From DATBJG01 sp963790545 (GTDB lineage: Bacteria > Acidobacteriota > Vicinamibacteria > Vicinamibacterales > JAMQPK01): a stretch of DNA of 64,000 bases. The notes beneath the pieces are model-generated. The model was given only the letters and a program-made list of their open reading frames with translations. It ran no database searches and was not told where the DNA came from. This document shows, piece after piece, positions 53,293 to 60,888 of the stretch. Position numbers and translations under genes: made by a program. The stretch is from assembly GCA_963790545.1 (NCBI GenBank), contig CAWBPA010000002.1, positions 15,758-79,757 of the forward strand. The letters are read 5' to 3'. How positions within the stretch are numbered: position 1 is the first letter of the stretch; the number at the start of each line of letters is the position of its first letter.

Positions 53293-53511
53293 TTGAGCAA
53301 GGACGACCTAATCGATATGCAAGGCACCGTTGTGGCAGTCCACAGCGGCGGTCTTTACCGTGTGCAGTGCGATGCGGGTCATGAGGTGCTCGCCCAGTTG
53401 AGCGGCCGGATGCGTCGGTTCCGCATCAAGGTCGTACCCGGCGACCGAGTAACCGTGGGCGTTTCCCCGTACGATCCAGTTCGCGGCATCATCACGTTCA
53501 GAGCCAGATAA
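53293..53511 (+). CDS. infA: Second translation initiation factor IF-1
   Basis: This is a 72-residue S1-fold protein with IDMQGTVVAVHSGGLYRVQCDAGHEVLAQLSGRMRRFRIKVVPGDRVTVGVSPYDPVRGIITFRAR. It matches IF-1 end to end, but the usual PNAxFRVxLENG block is replaced by HSGGLYRVQCDAGH. The operon IF-1 at 19516 is closer to consensus. The start is TTG 53293 and AAGGA lies about 12 bases upstream. It may be a condition-specific form, as in bacteria with two infA genes. Confidence 0.88.
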   Translation: MSKDDLIDMQGTVVAVHSGGLYRVQCDAGHEVLAQLSGRMRRFRIKVVPGDRVTVGVSPYDPVRGIITFRAR

Positions 53512-53513
53512 GG

Positions 53514-53603
53514 ATGGGTTAGGAGGGGTTAGGAAGGGTTAGGAAGGGTTCGCTTTTCCTAACACCTCTTAACCCACCTTAACCTCTCCTAACCTTTTCT
53601 TTT
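53514..53603. repeat. GGTTAGGA fold-back repeat
   Basis: GGGTTAGGA units in direct array are followed by CCTAACACC, CTTAACCCACC and CTCCTAACC. The 90-base spacer can form a single long hairpin and ends in CTTTTCTTTTTT, so it could also terminate the IF-1 transcript. Confidence 0.75.
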
Positions 53604-53605
53604 TT

Positions 53606-53875
53606 ATGTTTGACGATCCCAGTTCGCGAATTCCTCCGGCTCCGGCCGCCACGGCGGCAGACGCGCCGCCGGCATCGGCCGCGGTCGAAAAGTTCAAGTC
53701 GTGCCGGTGGTACCGGGCTCCCGAAGAATCTCAGCCCGAATGTTGTTCGCACCGGGACGTGCTGCCCATTGCTGGCACGACGGGGTTCGATCCCGAAGCC
53801 TGGTGCCCGGATTGCGCCTTCTACAAAGTCCGCCGCACCCCGCGCAAGAGGCCGGTTGAAGACTATCGCTACTAA
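53606..53875 (+). CDS. Small cysteine-containing protein, unrecognised
   Basis: This is an 89-residue protein. Residues 1-28 are Pro/Ala-rich, and the rest holds CRWYR, PECCSHRD and WCPDCAFYKVRRTPRKRP. The five Cys and one His could form a zinc site. The basic C-terminus suggests nucleic acid or acidic partner binding, but no function can be assigned. Codon use is like its neighbours. ATG 53606 follows the T-rich end of the repeat with no clear Shine-Dalgarno sequence. Confidence 0.6.
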   Translation: MFDDPSSRIPPAPAATAADAPPASAAVEKFKSCRWYRAPEESQPECCSHRDVLPIAGTTGFDPEAWCPDCAFYKVRRTPRKRPVEDYRY

Positions 53876-53876
53876 A

Positions 53877-53948
53877 GTCTGAAGGCTGAAGTCTCAAGTC
53901 TGAAGACAAGGGTTTCAGACTTCAGACTTCACACTTCAGACTTGAACC
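53877..53948. repeat. Heptameric fold-back repeat (TCTGAAG type)
   Basis: TCTGAAG, GCTGAAG, TCTCAAG and TCTGAAG are followed by TTCAGAC, TTCAGAC, TTCACAC and TTCAGAC units. The two halves are reverse complements around ACAAGGG. It separates two convergent genes. Confidence 0.82.
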
Positions 53949-53959
53949 CTCTCTCGTTT

Positions 53960-55103
53960 TTATTCCGAGAACTCTCTCGCCAGTTCTACCCACTCCCCGT
54001 CGGGCGCGAGCTGCTGATACGCGCGCCAGTGCGGCTTGGCGTCAAGTGAAGACCCGAGCTTCTCGAGCGTGACGGCGAGGTAGAAGTGCGTGTCCGGATA
54101 CGACGGATTCAGTGCGAGCGCTTCGCGGTAGCAGACGGCCGCTTCCTCGTAACGATTCAGATCGTGATAGATGTTCCCCAGGTTGAAGTGTGCTTCGAAG
54201 AAATCGGGCTCCAGCCCGATGGCGCGCTCGTAGAGCGCCTGTGCCTCGACCAGCTCATCGGAAGCATAATGAATGTTCGCCAGATTGATGAGCGCTGCCA
54301 CCAGATACGGATCCGCTTCGAGCGCGTGTCGATACCAGCTGGCTGCTTCGTCTTGCGTCGCCCTGTCGTGATCCAGGGCCGAACCTTTCAGGAAGTATTC
54401 TTCGGCCAAGCTGGGTGACGACATCGGCCGCGTCGGTGCCAGCCGTTCCTTGGTTTCGGTTTCCGGTCGCGACCGCTTCGTTCCCAGCCTCAGAATCTTG
54501 GCGGCAGGCGCGTCGATGCGAAAATCGAACGTCAATTGGCCGCTGCGGGCCGCCTGCAAATTCCTGAGCACGGCGCGAAACGGCAATCCTTCAGCAAGAC
54601 CGGCCGCAGCCTGGCGGAACACGGCGAGATCGGAAAATTCGAAGTAGGCATCAGCGCGCGTGCGGACGACCGGCAGCACGACTCCCCATTTCTGCAGATA
54701 TCGCCCGTGATCCTCGCGTAATTGCGGGTACATCCCAAGAATGTCGCGAAGCGCGTAGTACTGCTGGCGGAGCGTGTCGGGTGGCGTGAGACCGACGAGC
54801 TTGCAGAATTCACTCTCGCTGAGGATTCGAATGCGCGCCGATGTCCGGAGGTTGAGCTGCTCGGCTTTCTTGAGCTTGTGCGTTTTCTCGGTTTCCGCTC
54901 GATCGGGAGTATCGCGGAGGCCGCTCTCGGCACCTACGATGAGAATGGTGGTCTTGGCCGTCACTTCTTCCGCCGCCTGACCGCCAAATTGCTCAACGAG
55001 CGCGTGTGCCTCCTTGCGTCCCGACCGTGGACAATTTGCCTGTGAAGACAACCAGCTCGCCGGCAAAGACGGCGTCGCGTTGATTCCCCTTCAAGCTCGC
55101 CAT
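53960..55103 (-). CDS. BRCT domain plus MerR-like and TPR repeats, with frameshift
   Basis: This is an unusual multidomain protein. After an extra base at CCC 55020-55022 is removed, the N-terminus reads ELVVFTGKLSTVGRKEAHALVEQFGG, then TTILIVGAESG and LSESEFCKLVGL, a complete BRCT domain (about 15-110) as in NAD-dependent DNA ligase. Next is FEFSDLAVFRQAAAGLAEGLPFRAVLRNL (about 155-185), similar to MerR-type DNA-binding regions. It ends with at least three TPR units, such as AEEYFLKGSALDHD, VAALINLANIHYASDELVEAQALYERAIGLEP and FEAHFNLGNIYHDL. The start is ATG 55103 and the length 380 residues. The function is unknown. Confidence 0.75.
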
Positions 55104-55207
55104 GATGCAGCGGAGACACGATGACGGAGCCATCGATGGAAGTCAATCCCTTTGGAGGTCTGGATAGAGTGTCGCGTGGTGGCTTCGTGGCGTGTGGATT
55201 GTTGTAG

Positions 55208-55229
55208 CGCGTGGGCTTCAGCCCACGCG
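55208..55229. repeat. Short hairpin repeat with CTTCAG loop (REP-like)
   Basis: CGCGTGGG and CCCACGCG pair around CTTCAG. GTAG precedes it, as in the hairpins at 6968 and 42234. It lies about 20 bases upstream of the glucokinase start. Confidence 0.65.
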
Positions 55230-55248
55230 TGTGGCATAGAATCAGATC

Positions 55249-56222
55249 ATGCTCCTCGCAGGCGATGTAGGCGGCACCAAGACGTTGCTCGCGCTAGTTC
55301 GAGCGACATCCCGTCAGGCCAGCTCTCCGGAATGTCCGTTCGTTTCCGACGACGGATTTCGAACATCTGAGCGACATCGTTGCTGCGTTTCTCAAGGCTG
55401 AAGGACTGCCGCCGAATCGGGTGGAGGCGGCGTGTTTTGGCGTAGCCGGTCCTGTCCTCAACGGGTCGGCTCTGCTGACAAACGTTGGCTGGACCGTGAG
55501 CGCAGCCGACTTCAGTACTCGCCTTGGCATTCCGAATGTCCGGTTGTTAAACGATCTCGAAGCCATGGCGTGGAGCCTGGCTGTCTTGACACCATCCGAA
55601 CTCGAAGTGCTGCAAGCGGGAGAGACCGCCACACATGGAACGGTGGCCATCATCGCGGCGGGCACGGGACTAGGCACGGCAATCCTGCATCGAGCCGGTG
55701 GGACCTTCGTGCCGGTCGCGTCAGAGGGCGGGCATGTCGATTTTGCACCGCGCACGCCAAGAGAGATCGAACTGCTTCGCGCGATGCTGACAACCCACAG
55801 CCGGGTTCAGCTCGAAGATTTGCTCTCCGGTCCAGGACTCATCGATCTGCACCGATTTACACACAAGGGAACCTGCCCGGCTCTGCCGGAACGGGTACGA
55901 TCCCAAAGAGGCACCTGCCGCGATTTCGATGTCCGCGCTCGAGGGGCGCTGTGCGGACTGTGTGGAGGCCCTGAACCTCTTCGTTTCCATTTATGGATCG
56001 GCTGCCGGAAATCTGGCTTTGACGGCCGCGGCCATTGGTGGGGTCTATCTTGGGGGCGGAATTGCGCCAAAAATCCTCCCTGCACTACGGGACGGCCACT
56101 TCATGAAGGCCTTCGGCGACAAGTCCCCCATGGAATCGCTGCTGGCTCGGGTCACGGTGCAGGTGATTCTCAACAACCAGGCAGGGTTGCTCGGAGCCGC
56201 GGTACACGTCAATCGGCTTTAA
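55249..56222 (+). CDS. glk: Glucokinase (Glk family), with two frameshifts
   Basis: The enzyme phosphorylates glucose with ATP. GDVGGTKTLLALVR is the N-terminal phosphate-binding motif. RLLNDLEAMAW carries the catalytic Asp region, followed by AAGTGLGTAI, EGGHVDFAPRTPRE and GVYLGGGIAPKI. Extra bases lie near 55300-55330 and near 55890-55895. Removing two gives 323 residues. The family is the Glk type (as in E. coli), not ROK. ATG 55249 has no clear Shine-Dalgarno sequence. Confidence 0.88.
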
Positions 56223-56374
56223 GGCTCGACTATGCTATCCTTTAGGGGATATTGCCAGGGGACATTCGTCTGGTTTGTCGACCGGGAAGCCTTCTGAGCT
56301 CATCACGCAGTCCGTGGCACCACACCCGTTCGGTGCCGCCGACTGGCAAATTGGTTAACTCACTCCAGTAGAAA
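56223..56374 (+). promoter_or_regulatory. Upstream region of the SGNH lipoprotein gene
   Basis: The 152-base leader holds GGCACC (56316-56321) pairing with GGTGCC (56332-56337), and CCAG/CTGG around 56255-56274. TATGCT near 56231 may be a -10 element. I recognise no riboswitch class in it. Confidence 0.3.
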
Positions 56375-57199
56375 ATGCGCTTCGTCCGACTGCTCGTCGC
56401 GGTGCTGGTTCTCGGTGTGGCTGGCGTAGGGTGCAATGGGACGCCGACGGGACCCACGCCACCGACGAATCCACCGACTCCGCCACCACCGCCGCCGCCA
56501 CCACCACCCCCGCCGCCCGCACCCACGATCACCGTGGACAGGTTCCTCGCGTTTGGCGACAGCATGACAGAAGGGACGACGAGCCCGACGTTCCAGAGCG
56601 TACTCACGGCTGGTCTCTCACAGTCGTATCCCTACAAATTGCAAGATCGGCTGAGGGCACGTTATACGGCTCAAACCGTGTTCGTGATGAATGGTGGCAA
56701 GGCTGGTGAGCGCGCGATGGACGGTGTGGGACGGCTGCCCGACGTCATCAGCGAAGCCCAGCCGAACGTGCTCTTGTTGCTGGAAGGGGTCAACGATTTG
56801 AACGCGTTCGGCGGCGACGGCATCGGTCCCGCCGTCGGCGCGCTGGAAGAGATGACCAAATTTGCAAGAGCCCGCGGGATATCGGTGTTCGTCGCAACCC
56901 TGCCGCCGCAACGACCCGGGGGCCCCAAAGCAGATTCCGAACACCTCATCGGCCGCTTCAATAACGAGATCAAACGAATGGCTCCGGAAGAAGGGGCGTT
57001 CGTGGTGGACCTCAACGCAGGCTTCGATCTCAGTCTTATCGGAGCGGACGGATTGCATCCGACTGAAGCCGGCTACGCGCGCTTCGCCGAGATATTCTTC
57101 GACGCGATAAGGTCGAGGTTCGAGCGGACGGCGTCCACAAGCACGCTCACACGGTCTGAACCGCCGGCATTCCCAGGAGCTCTCGGACTCGTCCGTTGA
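56375..57199 (+). CDS. SGNH/GDSL-family lipoprotein esterase
   Basis: This is an outer-facing hydrolase, probably acting on esters. The signal ends in a lipobox-like GVAGVGC (Cys20). A proline-rich linker (about 24-50, including 13 consecutive prolines) links the anchor to the enzyme. Block I is FGDSMTEG (catalytic Ser in GDSM), block II GGKAGE, block III GVNDL, and block V DGLHPTEAGY supplies Asp and His. Length is 274 residues. The last 53 bases overlap the 3' end of the transhydrogenase gene on the other strand. Confidence 0.88.
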   Translation: MRFVRLLVAVLVLGVAGVGCNGTPTGPTPPTNPPTPPPPPPPPPPPPPAPTITVDRFLAFGDSMTEGTTSPTFQSVLTAGLSQSYPYKLQDRLRARYTAQTVFVMNGGKAGERAMDGVGRLPDVISEAQPNVLLLLEGVNDLNAFGGDGIGPAVGALEEMTKFARARGISVFVATLPPQRPGGPKADSEHLIGRFNNEIKRMAPEEGAFVVDLNAGFDLSLIGADGLHPTEAGYARFAEIFFDAIRSRFERTASTSTLTRSEPPAFPGALGLVR

Positions 57200-58313
57200 C
57201 GATCTCGCCTCCACTCGTGACCAGGGTGTCGCGGGCGATTTCGTCCTTGGCGTCGATGGTCGGCTCACCTTTGGGCGCCAGGTGCAGGAGAAACGTCACC
57301 ACGTTCTTGGCATACATCTGACTGGCGTGATACGGCACGGTTGACGGAAGATTGGTCGGCCCGAGAATCGTCACGCCGTGCGCCACGATGGTCCGATCGG
57401 GTTCGGTCAGCTCGCAGTTGCCGCCTCGTTCTGCGGCAAGATCCACAATGACCGAGCCCGGTGACATGCCCCGTATCATGTCCTCGGTGACGAGCACAGG
57501 CGCCTTCCGGCCTGGAATGACGGCAGTCGTAATCACAATGTCGTTGCCTGCGACGACGCGGCCCATCATCTCGCGTTGCCGCCGATAGAACGACTCGTCC
57601 TGCGCGGTCGCGTACCCGCCTTTGTCTTCCGCACCAGCCGTCTCGAGCGGCAGCTCGACGAATTTCGCACCGAGACTGTGGACCTGCTCCTTGACGGCCG
57701 GTCGAACGTCGTACGCTTCCACCACGCCGCCCATCCGGCGGGCTGAGGCAATCGCCTGTAAACCCGCAACACCGGCGCCCACGATGAATACTTTCGCCGC
57801 GGTGATCGTCCCCGCTGCGGTCATCATCATCGGCACCATGCGAGGTAAGGTAGCGGCCGCAATGAGCACCGCTTTATAGCCAGAAATGGTCGCCATGGAC
57901 GACAAGACGTCCATGCTTTGGGCACGCGTGATTCTGGGCATGAGCTCGAGCGCAAAGAGACGAACCCCCTGATTCGCATACTCGCGCAACCGCTCGGGCG
58001 CTCCCAGCGGCTCTGCCGTGGCGACCACAATCTGCTCTGGCCGAAGCATCATGAGGTCGGCCGACGCGGCATCTCCAGCCGCGCCTGCGGCACGAACCTG
58101 TGCGATCAGGTCGGCGGCGCCAAAGAGCTCGGCCCGGCTCACCAGTCGCCCGCCCTTCTCCTGGTACGCGGGGTCCGTGAAGCCTGCCGCCGCTCCGGCA
58201 CCCGATTCAATCAGTACCTCGAAGCCAGCTTTGGTGAGCGCCGGCAACAGGGCGGGCACGAGCGCCACACGCCGCTCGCCCGGGAACGTTTCCTTCGGGA
58301 CGCCAACTTTCAT
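57147..58313 (-). CDS. pntA: NAD(P) transhydrogenase subunit alpha
   Basis: This is the NAD(H)-binding dI component of the proton-pumping transhydrogenase. MKVGVPKETFPGERRVALVP, the RLFALELMPRITRAQSMDVLSS block and the Rossmann loop VFIVGAGVAGLQAIASARRMG are diagnostic. VITTAVIPGRKAPVLV follows. It lacks the membrane dII part found fused in E. coli PntA, so it is the split (pntAa) form of 388 residues. No pntAb or pntB is next to it: its 3' neighbour is the convergent lipoprotein gene. The tandem-repeat arrays begin about 60 bases upstream of its start. Confidence 0.92.
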   Translation of the reverse strand: MKVGVPKETFPGERRVALVPALLPALTKAGFEVLIESGAGAAAGFTDPAYQEKGGRLVSRAELFGAADLIAQVRAAGAAGDAASADLMMLRPEQIVVATAEPLGAPERLREYANQGVRLFALELMPRITRAQSMDVLSSMATISGYKAVLIAAATLPRMVPMMMTAAGTITAAKVFIVGAGVAGLQAIASARRMGGVVEAYDVRPAVKEQVHSLGAKFVELPLETAGAEDKGGYATAQDESFYRRQREMMGRVVAGNDIVITTAVIPGRKAPVLVTEDMIRGMSPGSVIVDLAAERGGNCELTEPDRTIVAHGVTILGPTNLPSTVPYHASQMYAKNVVTFLLHLAPKGEPTIDAKDEIARDTLVTSGGEIVNGRVRELLGMPAVQTV

Positions 58314-58373
58314 GCGTTATAGCTTACAAGATCCGTCTGCTGCACCCTGGCCGCGACTCCTTGTTGCGCAGAT

Positions 58374-58890
58374 CGACAGGACGCGGATCGGCGGGATTCC
58401 TCCCCGGAGGTTCACGGGACGCAGATCGGCGCGGATTGCTCTCTCGGCCCACGGGACGCAGATCGACGCGGATTTCTCTCCGGTTCACGGGACGCCGATC
58501 GACGCGGATTGCTCTCGGCTCACGGGACGCGGATCGACGCGGATTGCTCTCTCGGCTCACGGGACGCGGATCGACACGGATTTCTCTCCGGTTCACGGGA
58601 CGCCGATCGACGCGGATTGCTCTCTCGGCCCACGGGGACGCAGATCGACGCGGATTTCGCTCCGGTTCACGGGACCCCGATCGACACAGATTTTTCTCTC
58701 GGCTCACAGGACGCGGATCGACGCGGATTTCTCTCCGGTTGACGGGATGCCGATCGACGCGGATTGCGCTCTCGGCTCACGAGATACGGATCGACGCGGA
58801 TTGCGCTCCGGTTAACGGGACGCCGATCGACGCGGATTGCTCTCGGCTCACGGGACGCGAATCAAGCCGATCGCACGGATCGAACGGGAC
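58374..58890. repeat. Tandem-repeat array 1 (about 14 units of 35-37 bases)
   Basis: Each unit begins CACGGGACGC, continues GGATCGACGCGGATT, and ends in either GCTCTCTCGGCTC (type A) or TCTCTCCGGTTC (type B). For most of the array A and B alternate, giving a higher-order period near 72 bases. All units share GATCGACGCGGAT. The reading frame stays open in places because units are near 36 bases, but the repeats do not look like a protein gene. No gene is seen in this stretch. Confidence 0.9.
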
Positions 58891-59012
58891 ACGAATCGGG
58901 GCGCCGCTCGAGGCGAAGGTCGCCCACGACGGGCGCGTGTTTACCGAAGCGCAACTAGCCGCTTTTGAACGCGCGTGTCAGGTGATCTCTTAATTTGTAC
59001 AGTTAATCCGTT
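58891..59012. other. Unique spacer between the two opposed arrays
   Basis: About 120 bases without repeats or convincing genes separate the arrays. It includes AATTTGTACAGTTAATCC, the most AT-rich short run nearby. I see no transposase, origin or RNA motif. Confidence 0.5.
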
Positions 59013-59665
59013 TGAGATCGCGCTCATTCGCGTCCCGTTATACCTGGGTTTAGATCCGCGCTCATCCGCGGCCCGTGAACCCTTGGTTTGGATCCGCGCC
59101 CATCCGCGGCCCGTGAACCCTTGGGTTGGATCCGCGCCCATCCGCGTCCCGTGAACCCTGGGTTAGATCCGCGCCGATCCGCGTCCCGTGAACCCTTGGG
59201 TTAGATCCGCGCTCATCCGCGTCCCGTGAACCCTGGTTTAGATCTGCGCCCATCCGCGTCCCGTGAACCCTTGGTTTGGATCCGCGCCCATTCGCGTCCC
59301 GTGAACCCTGGTTGGATCCGCACCCATCCGCGTCCCGTGAACCCTTGGGTTAGATCCGCGCCCATCCGCGTCCCGTGAAACCTGGTTTAGATCCGCGCCC
59401 ATCCGCGTCCCGTGAACCCTGGGGTTGGATCCGCGCCCATCCGCGTCCCGTGAACCCTGGGGTTGGATCCGCGCCCATCCGCGTCCCGTGAACCCTGGGG
59501 TTGGATCCGCGCCCATCCGCGTCCCGTGAACCCTTGGGTTAGATCTGCGCCCATCCGCGTCCCGTGAACCCTGGTTTAGATCCGCGCCCATCCGCGTCCC
59601 GTGAATCCTGTTTCGATCCGCGCTCCATCCGCGTCCCGTGAATCCGTCCTAGATCCGCGGCTTGA
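59013..59665. repeat. Tandem-repeat array 2 (about 17 units of 36-38 bases), inverted relative to array 1
   Basis: Units read GATCCGCGCCCATCCGCG, TCCCGTGAACCC and then TTGGGTTA, TGGGGTTG or TGGTTTA. Three consecutive units (59423-59525) are identical. The reverse complement of the core, CACGGGACGCGGATGGGCGCGGATC, matches array 1 except for a few bases. The arrays thus form a large inverted repeat around 58891-59012. No gene is seen here. Confidence 0.9.
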
Positions 59666-59722
59666 CTTGCCCCGGATCGCTTAGTACGCTCAGGCACCCG
59701 GGTGCAAGGAGTCCGCCGGTCG

Positions 59723-59923
59723 TTGAAAATCACGCTTAACGGCGATGAGTTTGAGGTCGCCGGTCCGCTCACCGTCAGCGCGCTCTTGTCGCAACTCGAA
59801 GTTGACTCCCGTCGCGTCGCGGTCGAGCACAATCTGGTCGTGCTCAAGCGGGCGCACTATGAATCGACCCTGATTGGCGAAGGGGATCAGATCGAAATCG
59901 TCAACTTCGTCGGGGGTGGGTAG
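59723..59923 (+). CDS. thiS: Sulfur carrier protein ThiS
   Basis: ThiS carries sulfur as a C-terminal thiocarboxylate for thiazole synthesis. MKITLNGDEFEVAGPLTVSALLSQL and the ending IEIVNFVGGG with the required Gly-Gly are present. The probable start is TTG 59723, with AAGGAG 11 bases upstream; GTG 59702 is in frame and would place that sequence inside the gene. No TPP riboswitch is visible upstream, where array 2 ends. thiG follows after 79 bases. Confidence 0.85.
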   Translation: MKITLNGDEFEVAGPLTVSALLSQLEVDSRRVAVEHNLVVLKRAHYESTLIGEGDQIEIVNFVGGG

Positions 59924-59930
59924 GAAAGGC

Positions 59931-59999
59931 TCAAGTCTCAAGTCTCAAAGGCTGAAGGCTGAAGGCTGAAGGCTGAAGGCTGAAGGCTCACAGATATTA
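59931..59999. repeat. Heptameric repeat (CTGAAGG type) between thiS and thiG
   Basis: Three CTCAAGT-like units are followed by five GGCTGAA units in one direction. Here the array is not folded back. Confidence 0.82.
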
Positions 60000-60002
60000 G
60001 CA

Positions 60003-60782
60003 ATGCCTGATCATTTCATCATTGCCGACCGTACCTTCCGTTCCCGTCTCATCGTGGGCACGGGCAAGTATTCGTCTTTTGTGGTCATGAAGCAGGCGCA
60101 CGATGCCTCCGGGGCCGACATGGTGACCGTCGCCGTGCGGCGTGTGAATATCCTGGATCGGAGCAAGGAATCACTCCTCGACTACATCGACACCAACAAG
60201 ATGTTCATCCTTCCCAACACGGCAGGGTGCTACAACGCCGATGATGCCGTGCGGACCGCGCGCCTGGGTCGTGAAGCCGGACTGTCCAACTGGGTGAAGC
60301 TCGAAGTCATTGGCGATGAGCGCACGCTCTTTCCCGACAACACGGCGCTCGTCGACGCCACTCGAACCCTCGTCAAGGAAGGATTCGTCGTGTTGCCGTA
60401 CACGAGCGACGACCCGGTCACCTGTCGCAAGCTGGAAGACGCCGGGGCAGCCGCAGTCATGCCGCTCGGCGCGCCGATTGGATCGGGACTCGGGATTCAG
60501 AACCTCAACAACATCCGAATCATTCGCGAGTTCACGCGCGTGCCGCTGATCCTCGACGCCGGTGTCGGTACAGCCTCCGACGCGACCATTGCCATGGAAC
60601 TGGGCGCTGACGCGGTCCTGATGAACACGGCAATCGCCGAAGCGACCAACCCGGTTCAGATGGCCGAGGCGATGAATCTGGCGGTGCAGGCAGGACGGCT
60701 GGCATACCGGGCGGGCCGGATGGCGCGCCGGATGTACGCAAGCGCCAGCAGTCCTGTTGCCGGGGTCGTAGGACATCAATAG
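60003..60782 (+). CDS. thiG: Thiazole synthase ThiG
   Basis: ThiG condenses deoxyxylulose 5-phosphate, dehydroglycine and ThiS-thiocarboxylate to the thiazole of thiamine. The 259 residues show SRLIVGTGKYSS, the Schiff-base lysine in NWVKLEVIGD (Lys99), VLPYTSDDPV and the phosphate-binding GAGVGTASDAT-like DAGVGTASDA. The thiS-thiG pair has no thiF, thiO or thiE beside it in the window. Confidence 0.95.
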   Translation: MPDHFIIADRTFRSRLIVGTGKYSSFVVMKQAHDASGADMVTVAVRRVNILDRSKESLLDYIDTNKMFILPNTAGCYNADDAVRTARLGREAGLSNWVKLEVIGDERTLFPDNTALVDATRTLVKEGFVVLPYTSDDPVTCRKLEDAGAAAVMPLGAPIGSGLGIQNLNNIRIIREFTRVPLILDAGVGTASDATIAMELGADAVLMNTAIAEATNPVQMAEAMNLAVQAGRLAYRAGRMARRMYASASSPVAGVVGHQ

Positions 60783-60885
60783 GGTTCTACGGTTCCAGGG
60801 TTCTAGGGTTCCAGAAACCAGGGGACTTTAGAAACGTAGAACGATAGAACTTTAGAACCGTAGAACCTTAGAACCCTAGACCCTC
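60783..60885. repeat. Heptameric fold-back repeat (GTTCTAG/CTAGAAC type)
   Basis: GGTTCTA and GGTTCCA units are followed by TAGAACG, TAGAACT and TAGAACC units. The two halves are reverse complements across the spacer between thiG and the methyltransferase gene. Confidence 0.82.
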
Positions 60886-60888
60886 CCT

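Noticed and set aside
56223..56374. Riboswitch upstream of the SGNH lipoprotein
   Set aside because: Two short hairpins are present, but no conserved core of a known class could be matched.
58374..59665. CRISPR array
   Set aside because: Units are 35-38 bases back to back with no unique spacers, differences are scattered, and no cas genes are near.
59640..59722. TPP riboswitch before thiS-thiG
   Set aside because: The space is occupied by the end of the tandem array, and the CTGAGA and related conserved boxes are absent.
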